Positions 37,681-46,763 are shown, numbered from the stretch's first letter. The stretch is 64,000 nucleotides of DNA from Chryseobacterium sp. CH25 (GCF_004119455.1 NZ_NRQT01000002.1:193501-257500), one strand, 5' to 3'. Numbers and translations are program-made. The notes: a model not told the origin generated them from the letters alone.

Positions 37681-39834
37681 ATGAAAAAATATATATGCAT
37701 AGCAGCAATGTTAGGTTGTGCTATAGCTCATGCTCAACAGGTACAGGAAGGATCAATTGATGAAGTTAATATCCTTGGTAGAAAGAAAATTAAACAGGAG
37801 CGCGCAGAATTCAAAAGACACGGACAATCTGTAGAAACGCTTTCTGAAGAAGATCTTAACAGAAATAACCCTGCTGCAATTGATCAGACTCTCTCAACAA
37901 TGCCAGGGCTTCAGGTAGATAAACGAACCAACTTTGGGGGGCAGAGGCTTGTTCTTCGTGGATATGGAAATGATCAGAAGTTTAATAACTGGGGGGTGAA
38001 AGCCTACTGGAATAATATGCCATTAACCAATGCGGAAGGAGTAACCGTTCTGGATGATGTTGATTTTGCTTACGTAACCAATGTAGAAGTTATCAAAGGC
38101 CCGGCGGCAACAATGTATGGTGGTGGAGTTGGCGGAGCCGTCCGTTTTTATACCCGCCCTGATTTTACAAAAGGCGCATCCATTTCTGAGAATGTCATGT
38201 TCGGTGCTTTTAAAACATTCCAGTCGAGAACGCAGCTGAATGTTGCTGATGAAAATTATTCTGTAAGCGCAGCATATGGACATCTTGAAACAGATGGCTA
38301 CAGACCTAACGGTGGTGGATTAAAGAACTTCTTTAATGTGAATGGTACGGTTAAGCTTGGGAAAAAAGACCAGTTAAGTTTCTTTGCAAGTCAGGCTTAT
38401 TCCTATGAACATACTTCAGGACAGATTTCTTACGATGATTATTATGCGGGAATTGATAACGGAAATCCTGCCTATATCCGAAAAAACTCAGGAACAAAAA
38501 TAAAATCAACAAGAGTAGGGTTGAGTAATATGGTAAGTCTTACTTCAAATTTGAGAAACTATACCACTTTATTTTATTATAATGCGAATACGGAAAGTAT
38601 TTCAGCAGGAGCCTATGGAATTACAAGTGCTCCGAATGTAGGATTACGTTCCACTTTTACATTAAAGAACGAATTTAAAGACTTTGAAAACCGCTTGGAT
38701 TTTGGAGCGGAAATACAAAATTCTGTATCTACTGCTTCAAGTTACCGATTTACAGGTTCTGAAACTGAACCTGTACAGACGACAGGGATGAATGGAGCTT
38801 CATATTTTAAATATAATAACAATCAGTCCACATATTTTGTCATTGATTATCTTACCTATAAACCCTGGGGGCTTACCTTGTTAGCTGGTTTAAGCGCTAA
38901 TAGAACCAATTATGACAGAAAAGATCTTTACGCTCTGCCAGGGTTGATTGCGGGTCGTAAGGATCAATCATTCAACAAAAAATATGACATGGCATACACT
39001 CCTCACTTTGCTTTACAAAAAGAATGGAAACATCAGATCTTTAATCTGAGTTATAGTGAAGGGTATAATTCCCCAACAGCAGCCTCATCATATATTACCG
39101 GGACTAATACTGTGAATGATGATTTAAAACCTGAGCGTGCAAGAATGATAGATTTCAGTGTACACGGGCTTTTAATGAATACCAAATTAGATTACCGAAT
39201 TTCAGCATTCAGAATAGATTATTCTGATAAACTTACTCAGTTGTTAATTCCGGGGAATGCAGCTAATCAGACATACTGGGCAAATACCGGAAGCCAGAAA
39301 AATACAGGATTGGAAGTGAGTGTAGGATACCAGTATAGATCGGAGAATTCATTTATTGAAAGAGTGGTGCCATTTGTAAACCTTTCTTATTATGATACTA
39401 AGTATAAGGATTTTACAACGATAGTAGGAGGAAGAAAAGAGACGTATGATCACAAAACAGTTGTAGGTGTTCCAAGAAATAAATATGCTGTAGGATTGGA
39501 CATCTATACAAAGCCGGGACTTTATCTTTTAAATACATTTAATTATCTGGGACAGGTATATACTGACTTTAATAATAAAAATCTGGTAAAAGGGTTTGGA
39601 TTGCTAAATGCAAAATTAGGATATAAAAAGACCTTTGGTAAATTTGATGTAGATCTTTATGTAATGGGGAATAATCTTACCAATCAGATCAATTATACTT
39701 TCCTTTTCTTAGGAAGCAGTATCAATGATGCTGATGTTGGGAATGGTTATCCTAAAGGAGTAAGTACAGATCTTAATCCGGGGCCAGGAAAAGCATATTT
39801 CTTTTACGGTGCTAACCTGAAATACAGATTCTGA
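37681..39834 (+). CDS. TonB-dependent outer-membrane receptor
   Basis: A 717-residue receptor. The signal peptide ends at AHAQQ (about residue 19). A TonB-box-like stretch (IDEVNILG) and a plug domain (about 45-160: LSTMPGLQVDKRTNFGGQRLVLRG, VEVIKGPAATMYGGGVGGAVRFYTR) follow. A 22-strand barrel ends in the terminal aromatic residue of LKYRF. No N-terminal carboxypeptidase-like (CarboxypepD_reg) domain, so it is more like a siderophore or metal receptor than a SusC protein. The ligand is unknown. It is followed by a terminator. Confidence 0.93.
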   Translation: MKKYICIAAMLGCAIAHAQQVQEGSIDEVNILGRKKIKQERAEFKRHGQSVETLSEEDLNRNNPAAIDQTLSTMPGLQVDKRTNFGGQRLVLRGYGNDQKFNNWGVKAYWNNMPLTNAEGVTVLDDVDFAYVTNVEVIKGPAATMYGGGVGGAVRFYTRPDFTKGASISENVMFGAFKTFQSRTQLNVADENYSVSAAYGHLETDGYRPNGGGLKNFFNVNGTVKLGKKDQLSFFASQAYSYEHTSGQISYDDYYAGIDNGNPAYIRKNSGTKIKSTRVGLSNMVSLTSNLRNYTTLFYYNANTESISAGAYGITSAPNVGLRSTFTLKNEFKDFENRLDFGAEIQNSVSTASSYRFTGSETEPVQTTGMNGASYFKYNNNQSTYFVIDYLTYKPWGLTLLAGLSANRTNYDRKDLYALPGLIAGRKDQSFNKKYDMAYTPHFALQKEWKHQIFNLSYSEGYNSPTAASSYITGTNTVNDDLKPERARMIDFSVHGLLMNTKLDYRISAFRIDYSDKLTQLLIPGNAANQTYWANTGSQKNTGLEVSVGYQYRSENSFIERVVPFVNLSYYDTKYKDFTTIVGGRKETYDHKTVVGVPRNKYAVGLDIYTKPGLYLLNTFNYLGQVYTDFNNKNLVKGFGLLNAKLGYKKTFGKFDVDLYVMGNNLTNQINYTFLFLGSSINDADVGNGYPKGVSTDLNPGPGKAYFFYGANLKYRF

Positions 39835-39852
39835 TCTGAAATATAAGTTCTT

Positions 39853-39887
39853 AAAAAACTGTTTCATTTTTATGGAACAGTTTTTTT
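39853..39887 (+). terminator. Terminator after the TonB receptor
   Basis: Stem AAAACTGTTTCAT / ATGGAACAGTTTT with one G-U pair, loop TTTT, then a T run. Confidence 0.85.
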
Positions 39888-40012
39888 ATTGCAAATTATT
39901 AATATAGTGAATTGTTTTATAGGAAATCCTTATGTAAAGGGGTTTCTAGATTGTGTTTATTTATTAATATTGGAATTTTTATATTTTTTACTAAATAGTT
40001 AATCCTCTTTTA

Positions 40013-40020
40013 TATATTTG
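40013..40020 (+). promoter_or_regulatory. -7 element of the Crp/Fnr gene
   Basis: TATATTTG lies 26 bases before the start codon. No clear TTTG is found at -33. Confidence 0.5.
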
Positions 40021-40046
40021 TTTAAGAATATTGACGGAAAAAGGAT

Positions 40047-40694
40047 ATGGACAATCAATTTATTATTCAGAAATTCGGATTTTTAGGAAACGATTTTCTG
40101 CATGAGTTTCAGAAGCATGCCATTTTAGCAGATATAAAATCAAAGACTGAAATTGTGAGAGAAGGGCAGAAAAATAAATATGTCCCTTTTTTAATCAAAG
40201 GATCTATAAAAGTGTTTACACTTAATGATGGCAGGGAACTGATCTATTATTATATCAGAGAGAATGATAGTTGCCTGATGACTTTTTCATCTATTTTTAC
40301 AGATTATATAAGCAGAGTATATGCAGTAGCTGAAGAAGATTCAGAAGCATTACTGATCCCTGTTTCCGTTATAAATGATTGGCTGTTGAGGTTTCCCGAG
40401 ATCAATAAATTGTTTTATCAGGAATATGACAGACGTTTTTCAGAAATCATGAATATGGTCAATGATGCTGTTTTTCACCGCCTGGATAAAAGAGTTCTTA
40501 ACTATATCAAACAACAGATTTCTGCTACCGGAAATAATCCAATAAAGATTACTCACAGAGAAATTGCCAATAGCCTTGGTACTTCCAGAGAAGTCGTGAG
40601 CAGGGTTTTAAAGAAAATTGAAAGCGACGGAGATGTTTTGCTTACTAAAGAAGGAATAAAAGTCGCTGTAAATGAAAATGTTAGACTTGCCTAA
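40047..40694 (+). CDS. Crp/Fnr-family transcription regulator
   Basis: A 215-residue protein with an N-terminal cyclic-nucleotide-binding fold (about 10-125; EGQKNKYVPFLIKGSIKVF) and a C-terminal winged helix (about 150-210; THREIANSLGTSREVVSRVLKKI, the recognition helix with the E and R typical of a GTGA reader). There is only one Cys (in DSCLMTF), so it cannot hold an Fnr-type iron-sulfur cluster. A Crp-like palindrome lies 53 bp after its stop, before the operon at 40821, which suggests that it regulates this operon. Confidence 0.92.
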   Translation: MDNQFIIQKFGFLGNDFLHEFQKHAILADIKSKTEIVREGQKNKYVPFLIKGSIKVFTLNDGRELIYYYIRENDSCLMTFSSIFTDYISRVYAVAEEDSEALLIPVSVINDWLLRFPEINKLFYQEYDRRFSEIMNMVNDAVFHRLDKRVLNYIKQQISATGNNPIKITHREIANSLGTSREVVSRVLKKIESDGDVLLTKEGIKVAVNENVRLA

Positions 40695-40746
40695 TTCATA
40701 ATGTTTTAATGATTTTATATTTATGATTGATAAAAACTATTTTCTT

Positions 40747-40762
40747 GGTGACTTTTATCACA
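40747..40762 (+). promoter_or_regulatory. Crp/Fnr-type operator before the envelope redox operon
   Basis: GGTGA (40747-40751), six bases, TCACA (40758-40762). The Crp consensus is TGTGA-N6-TCACA, so 9 of 10 positions match. Its centre is 30-31 bases before the TAGATTTG at 40785 and thus near -43 of the expected start, close to the class II activator position. Confidence 0.7.
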
Positions 40763-40784
40763 TATTTTTGAATTAGTAACGCGA

Positions 40785-40792
40785 TAGATTTG
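40785..40792 (+). promoter_or_regulatory. -7 element of the envelope redox operon
   Basis: TAGATTTG fits the consensus, 28 bases before the start of the DUF5777 gene. The nearest TTTG upstream (40767-40770) is only 14 bases away, a poor spacing that fits a need for an activator. Confidence 0.55.
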
Positions 40793-40820
40793 TTATATCA
40801 TAATTTAATAAAATTGTTAT

Positions 40821-41663
40821 ATGACAAAAGCTCTCTTATTTTTGTCGGTATTTTCATCAGTTTTTGCCTTTGCACAGGAAGATCTGCTGAAAGATATTGA
40901 TACTGTAAAAACCAATACAGATACTTCACAACCCGCTTTTAAGGCATTGCAGATTGTTACCGGACAATCTACTAAACTTGCTGCCAAAAAAGAATGGTAT
41001 ATGGTAGTTGCTCACCGTTTTGGTGATGTAAGTGCCGGGTTTAAAGATTTCTTCGGGCTGGATAATGCCTCTACTAAACTGGGCGTAATTTATGGCGTTA
41101 CAGATGCTATATCCTTAAGCCTTTCCCGTGAAACCAATATGAAAACTTTTGAAGGTGGAATTAAGTACAGGTTGGTACAACAGAATGAAAACTTTCCGGT
41201 AGATGTTGTTGGCTATCATGTAATGGGTGCTAATACAGCCCTTGATAAAGATACATATCCACATCTAAGATTCAGTGACAGACTGTCTTATCTTACTCAG
41301 GCTCTTATTTCCAGAAGGTTCAGTGATAAATTTTCATTACAGTTTACTCCATCTTACGTACATAAGAATTTGTATGACCCTGCTATAGAGGATAAGAATC
41401 AATTTTTAGCGGGTCTTGGCGGACGCTATAAAATTTCAAAAAGAATTTCTGTAAATGCAGAATATTTTGTGAATTTCGACAATCACAGTTTTTATAAAAA
41501 TCCCTTATCATTAGGGGTAGACATAGAAACCGGGGGGCATATTTTCCAGCTTTTATTTACGAACTCCCAGATCAATTCAGACATCGGATACCTTACAAAT
41601 GCATCAGGAAGTTGGGGGAAAGGACAAATTTTCTTTGGGTTTAACCTTTACAGAGTTTTTTAA
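40821..41663 (+). CDS. DUF5777-type outer-membrane beta-barrel protein
   Basis: A 280-residue protein with a signal peptide (ending VFAFAQ, about residue 19). It then shows alternating beta strands typical of a small outer-membrane barrel (for example GVIYGVTDAISLSLSR, GGHIFQLLFTNS) and ends in an aromatic residue (NLYRVF). It resembles the DUF5777 family of Bacteroidota, often encoded next to haem lipoproteins and YceI proteins. It is first of the five-gene run behind the Crp-like operator; the next start is one base after its stop. Confidence 0.8.
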   Translation: MTKALLFLSVFSSVFAFAQEDLLKDIDTVKTNTDTSQPAFKALQIVTGQSTKLAAKKEWYMVVAHRFGDVSAGFKDFFGLDNASTKLGVIYGVTDAISLSLSRETNMKTFEGGIKYRLVQQNENFPVDVVGYHVMGANTALDKDTYPHLRFSDRLSYLTQALISRRFSDKFSLQFTPSYVHKNLYDPAIEDKNQFLAGLGGRYKISKRISVNAEYFVNFDNHSFYKNPLSLGVDIETGGHIFQLLFTNSQINSDIGYLTNASGSWGKGQIFFGFNLYRVF

Positions 41664-41664
41664 T

Positions 41665-42012
41665 ATGAGAAAAGGAATATACATACTGGCCATATCATTT
41701 ACAGCTACCATCATTGCCTGTGAAAGCAGAACCTACGAAGACGTTTCAGAAAATACTCCCATCATACTCCCTGTGAAGTATACAGCAGATATAAAACCGA
41801 TTATAGATAATAGCTGTATTGGTTGCCACTCAGCAGGAAGTTTTAAACCCTTAGCAACTTATGATCAGGTAAAGAACAATATAGACGGGATTATAGATCG
41901 TATTCAAAGACCGAATGGAGATCCGGAGAAAATGCCTAAAGGCGGTTCATTATCTGCCACTCAGATTAATACTTTTATAAAGTGGAAAGCTGATGGATTA
42001 ACCGAAAACTAA
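41665..42012 (+). CDS. c-type haem lipoprotein
   Basis: The start is ATG 41665, one base after the previous stop; an earlier in-frame Met (41599) lies inside the upstream gene. The 115-residue product has a lipobox (TIIAC, Cys19) and one haem-binding CIGCH (C51, C54, H55). M90 in EKMPKGG is the probable distal haem ligand. It is a small cytochrome c-like electron carrier anchored in the outer or inner membrane. Neighbours (DUF5777 barrel, YceI, DOMON) point to electron transfer in the envelope. Confidence 0.88.
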   Translation: MRKGIYILAISFTATIIACESRTYEDVSENTPIILPVKYTADIKPIIDNSCIGCHSAGSFKPLATYDQVKNNIDGIIDRIQRPNGDPEKMPKGGSLSATQINTFIKWKADGLTEN

Positions 42013-42023
42013 AAATATTTGAT

Positions 42024-42533
42024 ATGAAAAAACTAACACTATTGAGCGTATTCCTGCTTTTTGCCGGTTATGCTTCAGCTCAGAAATACAGTTCCAAAAC
42101 AGGTAAGCTGAAGTTTGAAGCATCAGTACCTCTATTTGAAGATATTGATGCCCAGGATGATACCAATGTGGTTATTCTTAATGCTGATACCGGAGAAATG
42201 GCGTCTGTTTCTGTGGTGAAAAATTTCCATTTTAAAACCAAGTTAATGGAAGAACATTTCAATGAAAGCTATGCAGAGTCTGCTAAATTTCCTAAAACTA
42301 CATTTAAAGGAAAAATTATAGGTTTCGACAAGTCAAAACTCACAGCCAGTCCACAAAAATATACGGTTCAGGGAACCTTAAATTTTCATGGAGTAGATAA
42401 AGCAATAACGTCTGCAGCCTCAATGTATGCAAAGGATGGGAAAATTTATATGCAGGGAAATTTTGTAGCGAAACCGGCAGATTATAAAGTAACAATCCCT
42501 AAAGTAGTTACTAAAAAATTGCTGAGAATGTAA
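42024..42533 (+). CDS. YceI-family periplasmic protein
   Basis: A 169-residue protein with a signal peptide (ending YASAQ) and a YceI-like lipocalin barrel (FEASVPLFEDIDAQ, HFNESYAESAKFPKTTFKGKI, GTLNFHGVDKAI). YceI proteins bind polyisoprenoids such as ubiquinone precursors and often accompany cytochromes b561. It lies 11 nt after the haem lipoprotein gene. The bound ligand is not known here. Confidence 0.88.
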   Translation: MKKLTLLSVFLLFAGYASAQKYSSKTGKLKFEASVPLFEDIDAQDDTNVVILNADTGEMASVSVVKNFHFKTKLMEEHFNESYAESAKFPKTTFKGKIIGFDKSKLTASPQKYTVQGTLNFHGVDKAITSAASMYAKDGKIYMQGNFVAKPADYKVTIPKVVTKKLLRM

Positions 42534-42561
42534 ATGTTGAATACAATTATATCCTGATAAA

Positions 42562-43086
42562 ATGAGAACCCTGATTATAACAGTAAGTCTGTTTCTGGGA
42601 TCTTTATTATGGGCCCAGGAAAAAGCAAAATCCATATTTGATATTGCAAGAAGCGGAACAGTTTCCGAGGTAAAAGAACTGATGAAACAGAATCCGGACA
42701 TTATCAATCAGGCCAATGAAAGCGGCTTCTCTCCTCTTATTTTAGCTTGTTACAGAGGGAATGTTGATGTAGCTGAATTTTTAATAGACCACGTAAAGGA
42801 TGTAAATTATAAAAGTAAAGAAGGAACAGCGTTGGCAGGTCTTTCTGTGAAATACAACAAAAAACTGGTAGAAGATCTATTGAAAAAAAATGCAGATCCT
42901 AACATTCCGGATGCTACAGGTTCTACACCGTTGTTTTGGGCGGTGAAATTCGGGAATAAAGAACTTATTGAACTCCTGCTTCAATATAAAGCCGATAAAT
43001 CAATAAAAGATTCAATGGGAATGACCCCTTTTGAATACGCATTACAGACTCACAAAGAAGAAATCATTAATATCTTAAAAAAGTGA
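42562..43086 (+). CDS. Secreted ankyrin-repeat protein
   Basis: A 174-residue protein with a signal peptide (ending LLWAQ, about residue 19) and four to five ankyrin repeats (SGFSPLILACYRGNVDVAEFLI, EGTALAGLSVKYNKKLVEDLL, TGSTPLFWAVKFGNKELIELLL, MGMTPFEYALQTHKEEIINIL). Periplasmic ankyrin proteins are known near catalases and peroxidases, where they help protect against oxidants. Its stop is 1 nt before the next start, so it is firmly within the operon. Confidence 0.88.
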   Translation: MRTLIITVSLFLGSLLWAQEKAKSIFDIARSGTVSEVKELMKQNPDIINQANESGFSPLILACYRGNVDVAEFLIDHVKDVNYKSKEGTALAGLSVKYNKKLVEDLLKKNADPNIPDATGSTPLFWAVKFGNKELIELLLQYKADKSIKDSMGMTPFEYALQTHKEEIINILKK

Positions 43087-43087
43087 T

Positions 43088-43834
43088 ATGAAAAAAACTT
43101 TACTAACATTCAGTATAGTCCTTGCCAATTTTGCATGGGCTCAGTTTTCATCAGGAACAGTATCTCTTCCGGTTACTGGTATGACGGTGAAATTAGATAC
43201 AACTCCTACAGGAGTAACACTTACCTTAACGGGAGACAGTAATTCTATGTTGGGTATTGGATTTGGAAATACGGGGATGGCATCAGGATCTGATGGATTT
43301 ATTTATAATGCCACTGCCAACAGAGATTATACATTTGTAGGAAAGACAATGCCAAATGCCGATCCCAGCCAGGACTGGACAGAAACATCCAATACGGTAT
43401 CAGGAAGTACAAGAACTATTGTAGCAACAAGAAGTCTTTCCGGAGGAGCCGGTGATTTTGCAATTCCGAATGCGGCAGGAACAATTGATATCTTTTATGC
43501 ACGTAAGACTGGTAATACTTTGGGGTATCATGATATGGGAAGAAGTTATGCAACTTTAACAATGGCTACCAGTACGCTATCAACAAATGAAGTTGCTGCT
43601 GCCAACAAAAAAGTCAGTCTTCTTTATCCTAATCCAGCTAAAACCACTGTGAACTTCAAAAATGTTGACAAGGTAAATACACTTGATATTTATGATGCAA
43701 CAGGCAGAAAAGTTAAATCTGTAAAGCCGGACGGAGAAAATATCAGTGTTGAAGATCTTAAGCCGGGAACTTATTATTTTGAAATCAGATTGAAAGATGG
43801 AAATCTGTCTTATGAAAAGCTAATTAAAGAATAA
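43088..43834 (+). CDS. DOMON-like protein with T9SS sorting domain
   Basis: A 248-residue protein. A signal peptide (ending FAWAQ) is followed by a beta-sandwich of about 140 residues that resembles DOMON (MLGIGFGNTGMASGSDGFIYN ... DIFYARKTGNTLGYHDMG). In eukaryotic and bacterial proteins DOMON binds haem or sugar and is linked to cytochrome b561. The C-terminal T9SS type A domain (VSLLYPNPAKTTVNFKNV ... GTYYFEIRLKDG) sends it to the cell surface. It ends the operon, before a terminator. A haem ligand cannot be assigned with confidence. Confidence 0.8.
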   Translation: MKKTLLTFSIVLANFAWAQFSSGTVSLPVTGMTVKLDTTPTGVTLTLTGDSNSMLGIGFGNTGMASGSDGFIYNATANRDYTFVGKTMPNADPSQDWTETSNTVSGSTRTIVATRSLSGGAGDFAIPNAAGTIDIFYARKTGNTLGYHDMGRSYATLTMATSTLSTNEVAAANKKVSLLYPNPAKTTVNFKNVDKVNTLDIYDATGRKVKSVKPDGENISVEDLKPGTYYFEIRLKDGNLSYEKLIKE

Positions 43835-43857
43835 AAAACACATCCAAATATTTTAAT

Positions 43858-43887
43858 AATACCTCTGATTTTTTCAGAGGTATTGTT
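43858..43887 (+). terminator. Terminator of the envelope redox operon
   Basis: An 11-bp perfect stem AATACCTCTGA / TCAGAGGTATT with loop TTTTT, then a T-rich tail. Confidence 0.85.
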
Positions 43888-43950
43888 CTTTTATGTTTTG
43901 GGGATAGATTTTAAGTAATCCTTTGTTCAAGGGTGCTGCCTTATTTTTTA

Positions 43951-43958
43951 TATATTTG
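43951..43958 (+). promoter_or_regulatory. -7 element of the cytidine deaminase gene
   Basis: TATATTTG lies 86 bases before ATG 44045. TTTG at 43922-43925 is 25 bases away, rather far. The leader has CCCAT / ATGGG arms (about 43975 and 44007), no known riboswitch. Confidence 0.45.
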
Positions 43959-44044
43959 TGTAGTAAGCGGATGCCCATGAAAGCTGCATAAAAGTTCCAT
44001 TCAATGGGATCTGAATAATCAGAGAGACCTTAATACTTTTGTCA

Positions 44045-44440
44045 ATGAGAAATGATTTAAAGAAGATAGCCCGTCAGTTTGCAAAATCCAAAACACTGAA
44101 TGACTTTATAGAATATGGTGGCGTTGCTGCGGCCATTGAAACTGCAGATGGAAATGTGTACACAGGAATCAGTATAGATACAGCATGTTCTATGGGGTTC
44201 TGTGCCGAACATAGTGCTGTAGCAGAAATGCTGAAGAACGGAGAGCATTTTATCAAATCAGTAGTGGCAGTGGGAAATGATGGAAATGCTGTTCCACCCT
44301 GTGGGCGTTGCAGAGAACTGATGAGCCAGCTGTCCAAAGAAAATCTCAATGCAGTAATAGAAGTAAAAAACGGCGTATTTTTAACCTTAAAAGAATTAAT
44401 GCCTTACGACTGGAAAGAAGATCTTGACAGAGAATGGTAA
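44045..44440 (+). CDS. Cytidine deaminase-like protein
   Basis: Hydrolytic deaminase fold, 131 residues. Zinc site: CAEHSA (C53 ligand, catalytic E55) and PPCGRC (C86 and C89). It converts cytidine or a related base to the uridine form for pyrimidine salvage; blasticidin-type deaminases have the same motifs, so the substrate is uncertain. ATG 44045 is preferred over the TTG at 44039. The next gene starts 31 bp later. Confidence 0.88.
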   Translation: MRNDLKKIARQFAKSKTLNDFIEYGGVAAAIETADGNVYTGISIDTACSMGFCAEHSAVAEMLKNGEHFIKSVVAVGNDGNAVPPCGRCRELMSQLSKENLNAVIEVKNGVFLTLKELMPYDWKEDLDREW

Positions 44441-44471
44441 TTGTAGAATGATAATTTAAAAATAAAGATCC

Positions 44472-45308
44472 ATGGAGTTTAAAACCTTAGCCAATATTGA
44501 ATTAGATGAACTTTTAGAAGTCTTCAATCTTTCTTTTTCCGATTATATTGTTCCTTTTCATCTTACCAAAGAAATACTTGCAGCTAAAATTATTGCTGAA
44601 AAATTAGATATGAATATTTCAGTAGGTGCTTTTGAAGAAGGAAAATTAGTAAGTTTTATTCTTCAGTCTGAAAAGCTGGAGAACGGTCAGAAAATTATCT
44701 ATAATGGCGGAACCGGGGTAGTACCTGGAAGCAGAGGAAAAGGGTTGGTAAGAAAAATGTATGATTTTATTATTCCATCCTTAAAAGAAAGAGGAGCAGA
44801 CGTGTTGCTGCTTGAAGTTATTGAAGGAAATGCAGCTGCCATCAGGGCTTATGAAAACTTAGGTTTTACCATTATAAGAAAGTTGCTTTGCTTTAGAGGG
44901 AATATCAATTCAGGAGTGGAAAGTTCAACAGTCACAATTAAGAGTCTGGAGGATTTTCAATGGGATAATCTCCGCTCTTTTTGGGATATTGAACCTTCAT
45001 GGCAGGGATCTGAGTATGTATTAAATCCTATGCCGGAAAATTATCAGGCTTTGGGAGCTTATTCAGATGAAAATTTGGTAGGTTATATCATTTATAATCC
45101 TGGAGCAAGAAGGGTTCTTCAGATTGCAGTAGATAAAGCATATAGAAAACAGGGAATAGGTTCCGGACTTTTTACAGCTATTGCAGATGGGCAGCCTGTT
45201 GCGATCAATAATGTAGATGATGTTTCCAAAGAAACAGATGTATTTCTGGATAAAAAAATAGGACTTCAAAACTGGCTGTCACAGTTTGAAATGACACGCA
45301 GTATCTGA
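44472..45308 (+). CDS. Two-domain GNAT acetyltransferase
   Basis: A 278-residue protein with two GNAT domains. The N-terminal one has the acetyl-CoA loop VPGSRGKGLVRKMYD (about residues 80-95) and ENLGFTIIRK. The C-terminal one has a second loop VDKAYRKQGIGSGLF (about 220-235). The substrate is unknown; it may acetylate an amine or a protein N-terminus. No signal peptide, so cytoplasmic. It may be co-transcribed with the deaminase. Confidence 0.85.
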   Translation: MEFKTLANIELDELLEVFNLSFSDYIVPFHLTKEILAAKIIAEKLDMNISVGAFEEGKLVSFILQSEKLENGQKIIYNGGTGVVPGSRGKGLVRKMYDFIIPSLKERGADVLLLEVIEGNAAAIRAYENLGFTIIRKLLCFRGNINSGVESSTVTIKSLEDFQWDNLRSFWDIEPSWQGSEYVLNPMPENYQALGAYSDENLVGYIIYNPGARRVLQIAVDKAYRKQGIGSGLFTAIADGQPVAINNVDDVSKETDVFLDKKIGLQNWLSQFEMTRSI

Positions 45309-45389
45309 TCTGTTTTCTATTCCATTTAAAAATAAGAGGTTTTAATATACTTTTAACCTCATAAACTTTTCAGGGAGCAGTAGAGAATG

Positions 45390-45397
45390 TAACTTTG
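45390..45397 (+). promoter_or_regulatory. -7 element of the ENPP phosphodiesterase gene
   Basis: TAACTTTG lies 17 bases before ATG 45415. Upstream CTTTTC (45366-45371) may be a weak -33 with an 18-base spacer. Confidence 0.5.
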
Positions 45398-45414
45398 CCG
45401 AAAATTTTAAAATA

Positions 45415-46713
45415 ATGAAGCGAGGAATACATTTTTTACTGCTGTTTTTTTCCTTAACGGTTTTTGCCCAACAGGGAACTGCAGATACTGCCCAGGTAGT
45501 GGTGCCAGGTCGTATGAACAGCATTGAAGCCCAGTCAAAACCGTATGTTATCATGATTTCCACCGATGGTTTTCGATATGACTATGCTAAAAAATACAAT
45601 GCCGAAAATCTGCTGAAACTTTCAGACAGCGGAGTAAAAGCAGAAGCAATGATTCCAAGCTATCCAAGTATTACTTTTCCCAATCACTGGAGTCTAATTA
45701 CCGGATTGTATCCTTCTCATCATGGCTTAATTGATAACTTCTTCTACGATTATAAGAGAAAAGAAGCTTATGCGATGAGCAATAAAAAAAATGCAGAAGA
45801 CGGAAGCTGGTATGGCGGAATTCCTCTGTGGGGATTAGCTGAAAAGCAGGGAATGGTATCTGCATCCCTGATGTGGGTAGGATCTGCCAGCGATGCAGGA
45901 GGAATGAGACCTACTTATTATTATCCTTATCATGAAAAATTTACCCCATCAGAAAAAGTAGAAAAGGTAGTAAACTGGCTGAAGCTGCCTGAAGATAAAA
46001 GACCACATTTTATATCATTATATTTTCCTGAAGTAGATGGAAGCGGACATCACTTTGGCCCGGATACCAAAGAAACAGAAACAGCTGTTCATCTGATTGA
46101 TCAGGCTATAGGAGATCTTGTTCAAAAAGTAAATGATTTAGGATTAAAAAATGTCAACTTTGTTTTTGTTTCCGATCATGGAATGATAAAAGTTGATGGC
46201 GGAACACCTTTGGAAATTCCAGCTCTTCTTTTTGATAAAAACAGATTTGATTTCTATAACTCCCAAACCCTTTTAAGAGTATATGTTAAAAATCCAGATG
46301 AGGTTAAAGCCGTTTATAAAGAATTAAAAGCTCATAAAACAGACGATTACAAAGTTTATTTGGATAAAAAGTTACCTAAATATCTGCACTTTGCAACAAG
46401 AGATGATCAATACAACAGGATAGGACAGATCCTGCTCCTTCCTAAAGCTCCCAAAATATTCCTGGAAAAAGGAAAGAAAACTTCGGTTGGAAAACATGGA
46501 TACAACCCAAGAACAGTTCCTGAAATGAAGGCTACTTTCTATGCCTGGGGACCGGAATTTAAAAATAATATGGAGATCGATGAATTTACCAATATCAATG
46601 TTTATCCTTTAGTCGCTGAGGTGTTAGGGCTAAAAACTGAACAGCCAATTGATGGAAAACTGAAAGTTTTAAACAAGATATTAAAAGAAAAAAATAAATA
46701 TATTTTAATGTAA
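45415..46713 (+). CDS. ENPP-type nucleotide pyrophosphatase/phosphodiesterase
   Basis: A 432-residue periplasmic enzyme of the alkaline phosphatase superfamily. The signal peptide ends near TVFAQQ (residue 20). Metal ligand D51 (STDGFRYDY) and nucleophile T87 (PSITFPNH) precede the second metal cluster (PEVDGSGHHFGPD, VFVSDHGM, KHGYNP). It hydrolyses phosphodiester or pyrophosphate bonds in nucleotides or similar substrates. The length matches flavobacterial homologues. A terminator follows. Confidence 0.93.
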   Translation: MKRGIHFLLLFFSLTVFAQQGTADTAQVVVPGRMNSIEAQSKPYVIMISTDGFRYDYAKKYNAENLLKLSDSGVKAEAMIPSYPSITFPNHWSLITGLYPSHHGLIDNFFYDYKRKEAYAMSNKKNAEDGSWYGGIPLWGLAEKQGMVSASLMWVGSASDAGGMRPTYYYPYHEKFTPSEKVEKVVNWLKLPEDKRPHFISLYFPEVDGSGHHFGPDTKETETAVHLIDQAIGDLVQKVNDLGLKNVNFVFVSDHGMIKVDGGTPLEIPALLFDKNRFDFYNSQTLLRVYVKNPDEVKAVYKELKAHKTDDYKVYLDKKLPKYLHFATRDDQYNRIGQILLLPKAPKIFLEKGKKTSVGKHGYNPRTVPEMKATFYAWGPEFKNNMEIDEFTNINVYPLVAEVLGLKTEQPIDGKLKVLNKILKEKNKYILM

Positions 46714-46718
46714 TAGAG

Positions 46719-46750
46719 TCGCAGTACAGAAATGTATTGCGATTTTTTTT
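46719..46750 (+). terminator. Terminator after the ENPP gene
   Basis: Stem TCGCAGTAC / GTATTGCGA (one G-U pair) followed by eight Ts. Confidence 0.85.
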
Positions 46751-46763
46751 AAACATTTAGATA

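Noticed and set aside
43959..44044. Leader of the cytidine deaminase gene considered as a riboswitch
   Set aside because: Only a short CCCAT / ATGGG pairing is visible and no known riboswitch core matches.
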